From the NCBI GenBank assembly GCA_017643215.1, contig JAEPNV010000014.1:1-64000 (forward strand): DNA of 64,000 bases, in the 5' to 3' direction. Numbering within the stretch: position 1 is the stretch's first letter; the number at the start of each line of letters is the position of its first letter. The DNA is from Roseibium sp. (GTDB taxonomy: Bacteria > Pseudomonadota > Alphaproteobacteria > Rhizobiales > Stappiaceae). A model generated the notes under the pieces. That model was not told the DNA's origin and did not search any database. It saw only the letters and a program-made list of their open reading frames with translations. This document shows positions 47,982 through 56,449 of this stretch, piece after piece. The position numbers and the translations under genes were made by a program.

Positions 47982-48132
47982 CCCGTTGCGGCATATTCCC
48001 GTCATGGCAGGCCATTCCGGGCCTCAATGACAGATGTCGACGGCCCAGGTGTCTCGGCATCAAGCCGTTGACCGCTTGATCTTTTTTGGAAATCCACGCC
48101 AAAGTGCCGATTGGATAGAGTAAGGAAGTCCC

Positions 48133-48930
48133 ATGGTGTCGATCCAACCGGTGTCCCGTGACCGGCACGCGTCCAAACACTGGCAGCGGTTTTCAAGTTA
48201 CGAATTCGCGCAAAAGACGGCGGTCGCTCCGCTCGTCATGGCCGAGTTTCCGAAGGCGACCCAGTCGTTTCCCATTGGATTTATCAAGGAAGCCGATCGC
48301 TATTTTCCGGTCGCGGTCCTCGGCATTGAACCGAACGTCAATTTGTATGTCGGGCCCGACGGGCGGTGGATCGGCGGATACATTCCCGCCAGCTTGCGGG
48401 GGTATCCGTTTCGAATTGGCGAGACGGAAGCAGGGGAGCAACTCCTTTGTATCGACGAGGACAGCGGGCTGATCACCGATCCGCCAGAGGGACTGCCTTT
48501 CTTCGATGAGAACGGCGACTTGACCGCCGATGTGCAGCAGATCCTTGTGTTTTTGGGCCAGACATATCAAAACCGCGCGGCAACCTTGGATGTTTGCAAG
48601 CTCCTTGCCGGCGCCGGTTTGATCGTGCCCTGGGACATCAAGATCGTCGCCGATGACGGCGAAAAAGCCCTTCAGGGTCTGCACCGGATCGACGAGGAAG
48701 CGTTGAACAAGCTGGACACGGGGCAATTCGAGAAGATCCGGCAAGCGGCGGCCTTGCCGCTTGTCTACTCGCAGCTCCTATCCATGCAGCATGTGAAATT
48801 GCTCGGCAAACTCACGGATGCCCGTGCGCAAAGGGCCGCCCTCATGGCCAAGGAAACACCGAAGGTTCCCGAACTCACCCAATCGCTCACCGAATCCGAT
48901 ACGATTGACTGGTCCAAGTTTGGAATGTGA
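48133..48930 (+). CDS. SapC-family protein
   Basis: A 265-residue member of the SapC family (first described beside a Campylobacter S-layer gene and common near alphaproteobacterial RTX/S-layer loci). The motifs RFSSYEFAQKTAVAPLVMAE, FPIGFI and GRWIGGYIPASLRGYPF are family-typical. There is no signal peptide; function is unknown. AAGGAAG precedes the ATG. It overlaps the next gene (TGATG) and lies 151 nt after the HlyD gene, on the same strand. Its presence supports an S-layer-like cargo for this secretion system. Confidence 0.88.
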   Translation: MVSIQPVSRDRHASKHWQRFSSYEFAQKTAVAPLVMAEFPKATQSFPIGFIKEADRYFPVAVLGIEPNVNLYVGPDGRWIGGYIPASLRGYPFRIGETEAGEQLLCIDEDSGLITDPPEGLPFFDENGDLTADVQQILVFLGQTYQNRAATLDVCKLLAGAGLIVPWDIKIVADDGEKALQGLHRIDEEALNKLDTGQFEKIRQAAALPLVYSQLLSMQHVKLLGKLTDARAQRAALMAKETPKVPELTQSLTESDTIDWSKFGM

Positions 48931-49445
48931 TGAGCGCCGACACCGCCAAGACGATTAACCGTCTGACCACGAGTTACAACGAGACAGAGGACCGGCTGCG
49001 GGTGTCAGGCCAGCTGAGCGGGTCCGAGACAATCGTCTTGTGGCTGACACAGCGGTTGGCGCGCCGGCTTGTTCAGGCGTTGTGCGGCTGGCTGGACAAG
49101 GATGTTGCCGGAACCGCGGCGGACAGCGTCCGGCAGGAATTTGCGCAAATGGCCGCCGAAGCGGGTCTCGCCCCGCAGGAGCCGGTCAAGCCGCGCGAGG
49201 AGACGGCCGAGCGCCTTGTTACCGAAGTCAATCTGCAGCGGGCAGGCGGGCAGGTGACATTCGTGTTCAGAGACGCCGGCGGCGACGGCGTGAACATGTC
49301 GTTTTCCGAAACGGAGCTTCGCCAGTGGCTTTCGATCGTCCGGGGATCTTTCGAGCGGGCGAATTGGCCGCTTGACTGCTGGCCCGATTGGCTTCTCGCC
49401 GATCCTGCCCCCAAAGAAGATGGCGGGCGGGCATTCATTCACTGA
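48930..49445 (+). CDS. hypothetical protein coupled to sapC
   Basis: A 171-residue soluble protein without a recognised family. It has a central helical part (TQRLARRLVQALCGWLDKDV) and a beta-rich C-terminal part with NMSFSETELRQWLSIVRGSF and a Trp-rich end. It starts inside the sapC stop (TGATG at 48928-48932), so its synthesis is tied to SapC; a GTG one codon earlier is an alternative. Co-occurrence suggests an accessory role in secretion or modification of the surface protein. Confidence 0.7.
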   Translation: MSADTAKTINRLTTSYNETEDRLRVSGQLSGSETIVLWLTQRLARRLVQALCGWLDKDVAGTAADSVRQEFAQMAAEAGLAPQEPVKPREETAERLVTEVNLQRAGGQVTFVFRDAGGDGVNMSFSETELRQWLSIVRGSFERANWPLDCWPDWLLADPAPKEDGGRAFIH

Positions 49446-49555
49446 AGCACAAACGGGCCACCATATACCGCGTTGTTTCAAGCTCACGCGAGCGGCTGCC
49501 GGACGGTTGATTTCCACCCCAAATGCGGATCGGTTCCTTTGGAAGGTCCGGGTGT

Positions 49556-49582
49556 TTGACAACAATTGGCCGCTCGTATAAC
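49556..49582 (+). promoter_or_regulatory. candidate sigma-70-type promoter for the 77-residue protein gene
   Basis: A consensus -35 (TTGACA, 49556-49561) and a good -10 (TATAAC, 49577-49582) are separated by 15 bp, shorter than the optimal 17. It would give a leader of roughly 45-50 nt before the ATG at 49638. With the strong terminator at 49903-49940 the small gene appears to form its own transcription unit. Confidence 0.45.
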
Positions 49583-49637
49583 CGGTCGCTTCACCCGCAT
49601 AGACCCCTGACCTGCCAAGACCAGAAAGAGAAGACAG

Positions 49638-49871
49638 ATGTCCATAGATCCCCCGGCAAAACCGGTCACCACCGACGAAAACACCCAGATCACCATCGAT
49701 GGGCAGCAGTACAATCTGTCCGAGCTTTCCGCTGAGGCGCAGGCGCAGATCCGGAACATCCAGGAAGTCGACCGCAAAATGGTCGCCGCCCAGAACGAGA
49801 TCAAATCCTTGCAGACCTGGCGGATGGTTCACAGTCATTCGCTGAAGGTGGAACTGGAAACGGCCTCCTGA
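49638..49871 (+). CDS. DUF6447-like small protein
   Basis: A 77-residue protein: a disordered N-terminus, a short beta motif (QITIDGQQYNLSELS) and a long helix (AQAQIRNIQEVDRKMVAAQN) with a C-terminal LKVELETAS. It matches the short family now called DUF6447, often seen beside SapC, glycosyltransferases and secreted repeat proteins in marine bacteria. It has its own promoter-like sequence, an AGAAAGAGAAG ribosome region and a strong terminator. This suggests separate, possibly high expression. Function unknown. Confidence 0.75.
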   Translation: MSIDPPAKPVTTDENTQITIDGQQYNLSELSAEAQAQIRNIQEVDRKMVAAQNEIKSLQTWRMVHSHSLKVELETAS

Positions 49872-49902
49872 CACCGGCCGTTGAGGTCATGCCTTATTAA
49901 AG

Positions 49903-49940
49903 GACCGGTGAGCCGTGGAAACGGCGCGCCGGTCTTTTTT
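49903..49940 (+). terminator. Rho-independent terminator with GGAA tetraloop
   Basis: Outer stem GACCGG (49903-49908) with CCGGTC (49929-49934); inner stem GCCGT (49912-49916) with ACGGC (49921-49925) around the GNRA loop GGAA; followed by T6 (49935-49940). It ends the DUF6447 unit and lies between it and the convergent glycosyltransferase gene. Confidence 0.85.
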
Positions 49941-50000
49941 GTCGGGCGCCGGGCAGGGCAGCTTTATATATAGTGTCGTTATGCGCCATATATCGCGTCG

Positions 50001-52262
50001 CTACGCGCCGGTGGTGGTCGCGCCAATCACCAAGGTGTGGGTGAAAAAGCGGTCCGGCCCGGGCGTTCCGGTTCCAAGGCGGGCAACGGCAATGGACAGC
50101 GGCAAGAGCCGGCTGTCGCGCGGCAGCGTGCCCTCGATCTTCAACTGGAAGCTGATCCGGTTGGTGCCGGTGTCCATTGGGACGGTGAACGACAGCGCGA
50201 TGGCGGCATCGGCGGACAGACGGACGGACCCGCGTTTTTCCGCACCGGCATGAAAAGCCGCGACACAGCCGTCGGTCAGGGACCGGCTCCCCTTCAGTTC
50301 CAGAAAGACCGGAACCTCGATGGGCGGGCCGTCATCCGCTTTGGCCGCGGCAGGTGCTCCGTCCGGTCCGGCGTCCAGCGTGAGGTCGAAGTGCGCCGCA
50401 TCGCCGATCAGCCACTTGATGCCGTCATTGTCCCAGAACCAGCGCTCGTCAAAGGCAAAGTCGGCGGCCGCCAGCATGCGGACCCGGTCCAGATGCGCTT
50501 CTTCCATGGAATCCTCAAAACGCATGGTCGCCGCCGGCGGCAGCTTGAAGACATGCGCCGGGTCGCCCGGATCGGTGTTCGCGTCAAGACGTTTGCGGTG
50601 ATGATCGATGTCCGACAGAAGATTGTCCGCCACCGCCCGCCAGGTGACCGGCGTGAAGCTTTCCTTGATCCGCTGACGCCTTTGGGCGAGCGCACCCTCG
50701 TCAAACAAGAGCTCCTCGAACAGCTCCACACCGCCGGTGATGTTGAATGGGTCGATGTAATCGACCATGTCGCCACCGACTTCCGGCATGGACGAGGTGT
50801 TGGAGGCAACGCACGGCGTGCCGTAGGTGAGGCTTTCGCCGATCGGCAGGCCCCAGCCCTCCACGATGCTTGGAAAACAGGTGAATTTCGCGTGGCGATA
50901 GAGAAGCGCCAGATCCGCGTCGCCGATCCCGGTGAGAACCTTCAGATCGCCGCCGAGATAACCAGTGTCCTTGAAGCTCTCCATCAGATCATCGACGCGC
51001 CAGCCCTTCTTGCCGACAAACACCAGCTTGGGCAGTTTCCGGTCCGGATGGCGGGCGGCCAGCATCTGCCAGGCCCGGAACAGGTACATATGGTTCTTGC
51101 GCGCCTCGATCGTGGAGACGAAGAGAACGTAATCCTCGTCCAGAAGCCGCGTGATCCGGGCGCTGGCCTGGTCGCGGCGCGGGGCGGCCGGCATTTCGTG
51201 GGCTAGGGACAAGGTGGAGACCGGCGCGAGCCCGTCGACCTTCGGCGCGAACACACGCGTCAGCTCCGCGCCCGAATAGTCGGAAATGGTGAAGACGAAA
51301 TCCGCCAGATGCAGGAAATGGAAAAGGCAACGTGTGAAGCGCGACACCAGGCCGCGCGCGCAAAACTCCGGATGGGTGACCGGAATGATGTCATAGATAT
51401 AAACACCAATCCGCACGCCGGCGCTTTTCAGCCACTGATAAAGGCCATGCACATCCGGCAGCATCCAGAACGCGCCGGCCACGAAGATCGTGTCGCCGGC
51501 TCTTGGAGCATACGGCCGGGCGGCCTGTTCGGCCTCGCCGATCAGCGCCTTGAGGCGGCCAGGATCGGTATCATGGGCCTTGAGCACCCGGCACAGCTCC
51601 AGGATCGGCCCGGCCGGAACGCAATAATAGGCGCGGGTCACCTCATCGAGATAGGACACGGTGAGATCGGCGCGCCCGCTGTCCAAGAGCGCCTCGGTCA
51701 TGGCGAGCTGGACCCGCTGAATGCCCGAGACGGTGGAATTTTCCTTAAGGAATTTGAAGACGTCCGACAGATCGAGCAGGATTTTCGCGCCTTGCGCCAC
51801 GCCGCCGGGCCGCCCATCCGCTGCCGCGCGTTGCGCCTGGTCGGCCAGAAGCCGGGCCGGAAACGCGCCAAGGGCGGAGAGCTCCCGGAACGCCTGGGCG
51901 TCCGCCGGGTCGATCGTCAGCGCCTTTTTGTAAAACGCCTCCGCGTCATCGTATCGAGCCCAGCGTTTGTAAAGATGCCCGAGCATGAGCGCCGTGTCGG
52001 CGTTGTCCGGTTCAAGCCGCAGCGCGGTCCGGTAACAGTCTTCGGCCGCCGAATGGTTGCCGCTTTCCTTCAGCATGTGGCCGAGCTGAACATGGATCCC
52101 GGCCGCCTCGGGCCGGTCCTTCAAGAACGCCCGGTAACCGTCGGCGGCCGCGTCAAACGCGCGCGCGTCGCGGGCCGCGTCCGCCTGCTCCAAAAGCGCG
52201 CCGAGCCGCTTGTCCTCGGGCGAGGGGCCGCGGCGGCGGCGAAACCGGTCGATGGGATTCAA
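50001..52262 (-). CDS. TPR-containing glycosyltransferase
   Basis: About 753 residues. TPR repeats sit near the N-terminus (IHVQLGHMLKESGNHSAAED, ALMLGHLYKRWARYDDAEAF). The middle is a GT-B glycosyltransferase with YIYDIIPVTHPEFC, FVSTIEARKNHMYLFRAW, FPSIVEGWGLPIGESL and ASNTSSMPEVGG. The C-terminal 200 residues are a beta-rich tail (FLELKGSRSLTDGC, ISFQLKIEGTLPRD). No ATG exists between the distal frame start (52565) and the TPRs, so I place the start at a TTG (52262) preceded by AAAGGT. TPR-linked transferases often glycosylate proteins, and the neighbouring RTX protein is an attractive target (inference). Confidence 0.82.
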   Translation of the reverse strand: MNPIDRFRRRRGPSPEDKRLGALLEQADAARDARAFDAAADGYRAFLKDRPEAAGIHVQLGHMLKESGNHSAAEDCYRTALRLEPDNADTALMLGHLYKRWARYDDAEAFYKKALTIDPADAQAFRELSALGAFPARLLADQAQRAAADGRPGGVAQGAKILLDLSDVFKFLKENSTVSGIQRVQLAMTEALLDSGRADLTVSYLDEVTRAYYCVPAGPILELCRVLKAHDTDPGRLKALIGEAEQAARPYAPRAGDTIFVAGAFWMLPDVHGLYQWLKSAGVRIGVYIYDIIPVTHPEFCARGLVSRFTRCLFHFLHLADFVFTISDYSGAELTRVFAPKVDGLAPVSTLSLAHEMPAAPRRDQASARITRLLDEDYVLFVSTIEARKNHMYLFRAWQMLAARHPDRKLPKLVFVGKKGWRVDDLMESFKDTGYLGGDLKVLTGIGDADLALLYRHAKFTCFPSIVEGWGLPIGESLTYGTPCVASNTSSMPEVGGDMVDYIDPFNITGGVELFEELLFDEGALAQRRQRIKESFTPVTWRAVADNLLSDIDHHRKRLDANTDPGDPAHVFKLPPAATMRFEDSMEEAHLDRVRMLAAADFAFDERWFWDNDGIKWLIGDAAHFDLTLDAGPDGAPAAAKADDGPPIEVPVFLELKGSRSLTDGCVAAFHAGAEKRGSVRLSADAAIALSFTVPMDTGTNRISFQLKIEGTLPRDSRLLPLSIAVARLGTGTPGPDRFFTHTLVIGATTTGA

Positions 52263-52797
52263 GGCGAGACCTTTCCGGTTGTCGATCGGGTGGACCGCGG
52301 CCGGGCGCCATACGGGCGCGGCCGGATCCGGTCCGTTCTCCCCTATGGCAGGCGCGCCAAGAGCGCAAGACGGTAAATCAACAGGGTAAAGGACCGGCAA
52401 AGGCGCATGCAGCACCGGGTGGATGGGTTGGACGGCAAAATACGCGCAAGTCCCGGCGGAACGCGTGCAGGTTGCGCCAAAAACCGACAAAAGCCCTTGC
52501 GCCTCCGGGATTTGCGGGTATGAATGGGGCCGGTGTTTTGCCGCCTTCATGGGACCAATCCGCAAAAAAACCGGATCGCTCTTGTAAGGGTGTGTAATTT
52601 ACTATACACCGGTGACTCGTTGGGGGAATCATTTCCAGCCCGCTTTTTGGTTTTGACACCGCAAACCTCGCGCCGCCTTTATGCGGAGAGGGGCGGGGCG
52701 GGGTTGAAAAACCAGAAGTGGCCAAATATGACCATCCCGGCGGCGGGACTGCCAAACGGCACCCGTACGTACATGTACTCTTCAAGGGACTATGGAT
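52263..52797. other. long leader/promoter region of the RTX surface-protein gene
   Basis: 535 bp without a supported gene, between divergent genes. An AT-rich patch around 52582-52610 contains TTGTAA (52582-52587) and TATACA (52603-52608), spaced 15 bp, within a GTGTA/TACAC inverted repeat (52592-52609); this is a plausible rightward promoter. It would leave a leader of about 180 nt, unusually long, as seen for some abundant S-layer mRNAs. AAGGGA (52784-52789) is the ribosome site. A 191-residue open frame on the - strand (52378-52953) looks like chance. Confidence 0.5.
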
Positions 52798-55700
52798 ATG
52801 ACTACGTCCGCTACCGTTACTCAATTCTACAACAACGTGCTCCAGCGCGATCCGACAGCGTCGGAACTCAGCAGCTGGGTCGCGTTGATCGACTCCGGCG
52901 CGCTCACCAGCGCACAGGCGCTCGACGCAATTGTAAACTCGTCTGAGGCCCAAACCTACGCCTGGCAGGTTGTCCGCTTCTATCAGGCTGCGTTTGGCCG
53001 CGTGCCGGACACGACCGGTGTCAACGGCTGGGTTGACCAGCTCGTCGCCGGAACGCTGACCACGACCGATCTTGCCGTCGGTTTCGTGCTGTCGGCCGAA
53101 TGGACCGCACGTTATGGCGGCACCACGGTCAACGAGCCGGTTCTACAAGGCCTTTACCAGAATGTCCTGGGCCGCCAGGGCTCGGCTGCTGAGATCCAGG
53201 CCTGGATCGACACCGGTCTGTCGCTCGACCAGATCCTGATCGGTTTTGCGAACTCGGCCGAGTTCCAGAACAACTCCAACGCGGCGGTCACGAACCTTCT
53301 GACCACGGCCGGCAACACGGCCACCGCGAACATCGCGACCGTGTTCGACGGAACGACCCCGCTCGACACGACCGTGTCCGGCGACACGTTCACACTGACC
53401 ACCGGCACCGACAACTTCACCGGCGGCACCGGCGCGGACACGTTCGATTCGGCGGTCATCGCCGGTAACATGACCTTCGGCGCTTCGGACAACCTTGATG
53501 GTGGGTCCGGGACCGATACGCTGAACGTGACGACGAATGCTGGCACCACCCAGCCGGCTGGCCTCAACAGCATCGAAGTTGTGAACGCAACGGCCACTGG
53601 TGCGTCTGGGATCTCCTTCCTTGGAACCTCGGGTGTCACGAACATCAACAGCATTGGTTCGACCGCGCTGTTCACGGGTTCGAACATCGGCTCGTCGTCC
53701 ACGGCCCTGGGCATCACCAACTCGTCGGCTGGCGCCACCTTCAGCTTCGCGAACACCGCTCTGTCGGGTTCGAGCGACACGGCCGGTATCACGCTGAACA
53801 ATGTGACGGGTGGTACGGTCACGATTTCGCCGACGTCGGGCACGAACGGTTTTGAAACCATCGGCATCACATCGTCTGGCTCAGCGAATACGATCACGTT
53901 GAACGATGGTACGTCCACGAGCCTGACCACGCTGAACGTCAGCGGCGACCAGGGCCTGACCCTGACCACCACGCCAACGACGATTACGACGGTCAACGCG
54001 TCTGGCATGACCGCCGGTGGCCTGACTCACACCACCACCAATGCCGGCACAAGCGGCATCACGGTGACTGGTAGTGCAGGCAACGATGCGTTGACGCTCG
54101 GCGCAAACACCGGCAACGACACTGTCGACGCTGGCGCTGGCAACGATACCGTGACCTACACCGGCAATCTCACGAACGCCGACACGGTAAACGGTGGTGA
54201 CGGTACGGACACCCTGGTCGGTACATCGGCCAACCTGACCGCACTGACGGTCCCGACAACGCCGACCATCACGAACTTTGAGTCGCTGACGGTTTCGAAC
54301 GCCTTGGCTGCGAACCTGAGCACGGCAAATGTTCAAGCAGGTCTTTCCACTGTGAACCTTGCTGGTGGTTCGGGTGCGTTCGGCGTTACGATGGAAGCCG
54401 GTTCTCAGACCGTGAACATCGCAGCGGCCAACACGGGTGCCCTGACGATCACCGACACCGGCACGGCAACCAACGACACGCTGCGCGTCGACAACACCGC
54501 AACGACGGCAACCGACGTTCTGGCGGGGCAGAACCTGCTCATCAATGGCTTTGAAACCACCACGCTCGACACGGGTGACTTCTCGACCGTTGCGGGCAAC
54601 GTTGACGTAAACGCCATCACGATGACGTCTGACACAGGCGGCACGGACACGCTGAACATCGTTGGGTCCGCGACCCTTGATACTGCAGGTGCCATCACGG
54701 CCGAAATTATCGATGCGTCCGGTCTGACCGGCACTGCTGCCCTTAACATGGGTGCTGCGGCTGTTGGCGTGACCTCCATCACCGGTAGCGCGGGCAACGA
54801 CACCCTTTTGGGTGACGCTTCTTCGAGCATCATCGGTGGGGCAGGCAACGACACCATCACCGGTGGTACGGGCAACGATGTTCTTGACGGTGGTGACGGC
54901 AACGATGCCATCACGACCAACACCGGTAACGATACTGTCACAGGTGGTGCCGGTAACGACACGGCCACGTTCGGCGCGAACTTCGGTTCCGGCGATGCAT
55001 TGGACGGCGGTGACGGAACCGACACGCTTAGCGTCACGAACGCCTCGCTGACCACGCTTGCTGGATTGACAATCGGTCAGATCAACACGTTGAACGGCAA
55101 CGTCAGCAACGTTGAGCAGGTGACCTTGACGGATGCACTCAATCAGGGAACGTTTGACGTTGCACGGTTGGACAGCATCAGCAATATCACCACCAACACC
55201 TGGACCGGCGCCGAAACGCTCACCGGCCTTGCCGGTGGTGCGTCGGTCACCCTGAACGACGGTGAAAGTGCCAACGCTGCCAACGCGCTTACCCTTGCGC
55301 TGGCCGACTCTTCGGGTTCGAGCGATACGCTGACGGTCAACCTGGTCAACAATGCATCGAACGACTTTGAGAACATCGCAGTCTCGGGCATTGAGACTTT
55401 GAACGTTACGACGGCTGAAGCGACCGCCACTACTACTGCTGAAACCCATGTGCTGGATATTGCAGCAACAGGGCTTTCGACCCTTACATTGACGGGTACG
55501 GAAGGCCTGAACCTGAGTGGTGCGGCAATCAATGCGACCACGATCGATGCATCAGGCATTGCCGATGCAACGGCGGGTACGGCGCCTTCGGTGAACATCC
55601 TTGGTGCCGGTGCAGACCAGACGATCACGGGTACAGCGGGTGCGGACACGATCGACGCCGGTGCGGGTGCTGACACCATCCTCGGTGGCGGCGGAGCCGA

Positions 55701-56361
55701 CACCCTGACAGGTGGCGCTGGTGCTGACACGATCACCGGCGGGGAAGGTGCTGACGACATCATCGGCGGTGCTGGCGATGACCAAATCACGCTGACAGAA
55801 ACCACGGCAACGGTGGACGAGGTTCGCCTCACGCACTCCGAGCGTGGTGCCGACGTCGACGTGATCACCGGCTTCACCACCGGAACCGGCGGTGACCAGA
55901 TCGAAATCAGCTTGGGTGCTCTGGAATCGAACACGGTGACCGGTATCTTCACTGCGGCGACCAACTTCGAAGAGCTGCAAGACGGCACGGATGTGGCCGC
56001 CGGCGCGGCAACCTTGGAGTTGATCACCGGTGCGGCCACCATTTCGGCTGGAACGGACATCATCGGTCTGCAAGGCGCGACCTTCTCGTCGGCCGACAGC
56101 GTCGAGGATGCGCTGGAAGTGGGTGGTGCGTTCGCCCTGACGGTCAATGCCTTGGCAACTGCTGCAAATAGCGCCTTCATGATCGTCTACACGGACGGCA
56201 CGAACGCGAAAGTGGCGGCGGTTCACGCGGTGAACCAAACCGCAGCAGACACCGACTTCGAAGCCGGTGATCTCAACGTGATCGACCTGGCGACGATTGA
56301 AGGTGTGAGCGCGATCGGTGCGACCACGTTTGTGTCGACAAACTTCGAGTTCATCGCCTAA
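52798..56361 (+). CDS. DUF4214/RTX repeat surface protein, S-layer-like
   Basis: A 1187-residue secreted protein without a Sec signal. Residues 5-160 hold three DUF4214-type units (VTQFYNNVLQRDPTASEL, VVRFYQAAFGRVPDTTGV, VLQGLYQNVLGRQGSAAE). Residues about 160-940 are Thr/Asn/Gly-rich beta repeats like alphaproteobacterial S-layer proteins. RTX nonapeptides (GGxGNDT) occur near 424-451, 662-722 and 942-998. The C-terminus ends STNFEFIA, a type I-like tail. Start 52798 is chosen over 52792 because AAGGGA lies 8 nt upstream. GGT codons and repeats differ from neighbours, suggesting high expression. RsaA-like S-layer is the best guess; a large adhesin is the alternative. Confidence 0.9.
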   Translation: MTTSATVTQFYNNVLQRDPTASELSSWVALIDSGALTSAQALDAIVNSSEAQTYAWQVVRFYQAAFGRVPDTTGVNGWVDQLVAGTLTTTDLAVGFVLSAEWTARYGGTTVNEPVLQGLYQNVLGRQGSAAEIQAWIDTGLSLDQILIGFANSAEFQNNSNAAVTNLLTTAGNTATANIATVFDGTTPLDTTVSGDTFTLTTGTDNFTGGTGADTFDSAVIAGNMTFGASDNLDGGSGTDTLNVTTNAGTTQPAGLNSIEVVNATATGASGISFLGTSGVTNINSIGSTALFTGSNIGSSSTALGITNSSAGATFSFANTALSGSSDTAGITLNNVTGGTVTISPTSGTNGFETIGITSSGSANTITLNDGTSTSLTTLNVSGDQGLTLTTTPTTITTVNASGMTAGGLTHTTTNAGTSGITVTGSAGNDALTLGANTGNDTVDAGAGNDTVTYTGNLTNADTVNGGDGTDTLVGTSANLTALTVPTTPTITNFESLTVSNALAANLSTANVQAGLSTVNLAGGSGAFGVTMEAGSQTVNIAAANTGALTITDTGTATNDTLRVDNTATTATDVLAGQNLLINGFETTTLDTGDFSTVAGNVDVNAITMTSDTGGTDTLNIVGSATLDTAGAITAEIIDASGLTGTAALNMGAAAVGVTSITGSAGNDTLLGDASSSIIGGAGNDTITGGTGNDVLDGGDGNDAITTNTGNDTVTGGAGNDTATFGANFGSGDALDGGDGTDTLSVTNASLTTLAGLTIGQINTLNGNVSNVEQVTLTDALNQGTFDVARLDSISNITTNTWTGAETLTGLAGGASVTLNDGESANAANALTLALADSSGSSDTLTVNLVNNASNDFENIAVSGIETLNVTTAEATATTTAETHVLDIAATGLSTLTLTGTEGLNLSGAAINATTIDASGIADATAGTAPSVNILGAGADQTITGTAGADTIDAGAGADTILGGGGADTLTGGAGADTITGGEGADDIIGGAGDDQITLTETTATVDEVRLTHSERGADVDVITGFTTGTGGDQIEISLGALESNTVTGIFTAATNFEELQDGTDVAAGAATLELITGAATISAGTDIIGLQGATFSSADSVEDALEVGGAFALTVNALATAANSAFMIVYTDGTNAKVAAVHAVNQTAADTDFEAGDLNVIDLATIEGVSAIGATTFVSTNFEFIA

Positions 56362-56423
56362 TCTGGCAACAGCCAGACTCAGAAATGGCGCCTCCCGGGA
56401 GACCGGGGGGCGTTTCCTTTTTG
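56362..56423 (+). terminator. double-hairpin terminator of the RTX gene
   Basis: TCTGGC/GCCAGA (56362-56377, loop AACA) directly follows the stop. Then a 10-bp stem, CGCCTCCCGG (56389-56398) with CCGGGGGGCG (56403-56412), closes on a GAGA GNRA loop and is followed by TTTCCTTTTT. One T-G wobble is the only imperfection. This is a strong intrinsic terminator, as expected for a highly transcribed gene. Confidence 0.82.
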
Positions 56424-56449
56424 TAAGAACCAAAAAGGGGCGGGACGCG

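Noticed and set aside
52378-52953. 191-residue - strand open frame upstream of and overlapping the RTX gene
   Set aside because: Mixed low-complexity sequence overlapping the RTX start; no ribosome site or family features.
53881-55449. 522-residue - strand open frame opposite the RTX gene
   Set aside because: Produced by the repetitive GGT/GAC codons of the RTX gene; it is Arg/Val-rich and lacks a start context.
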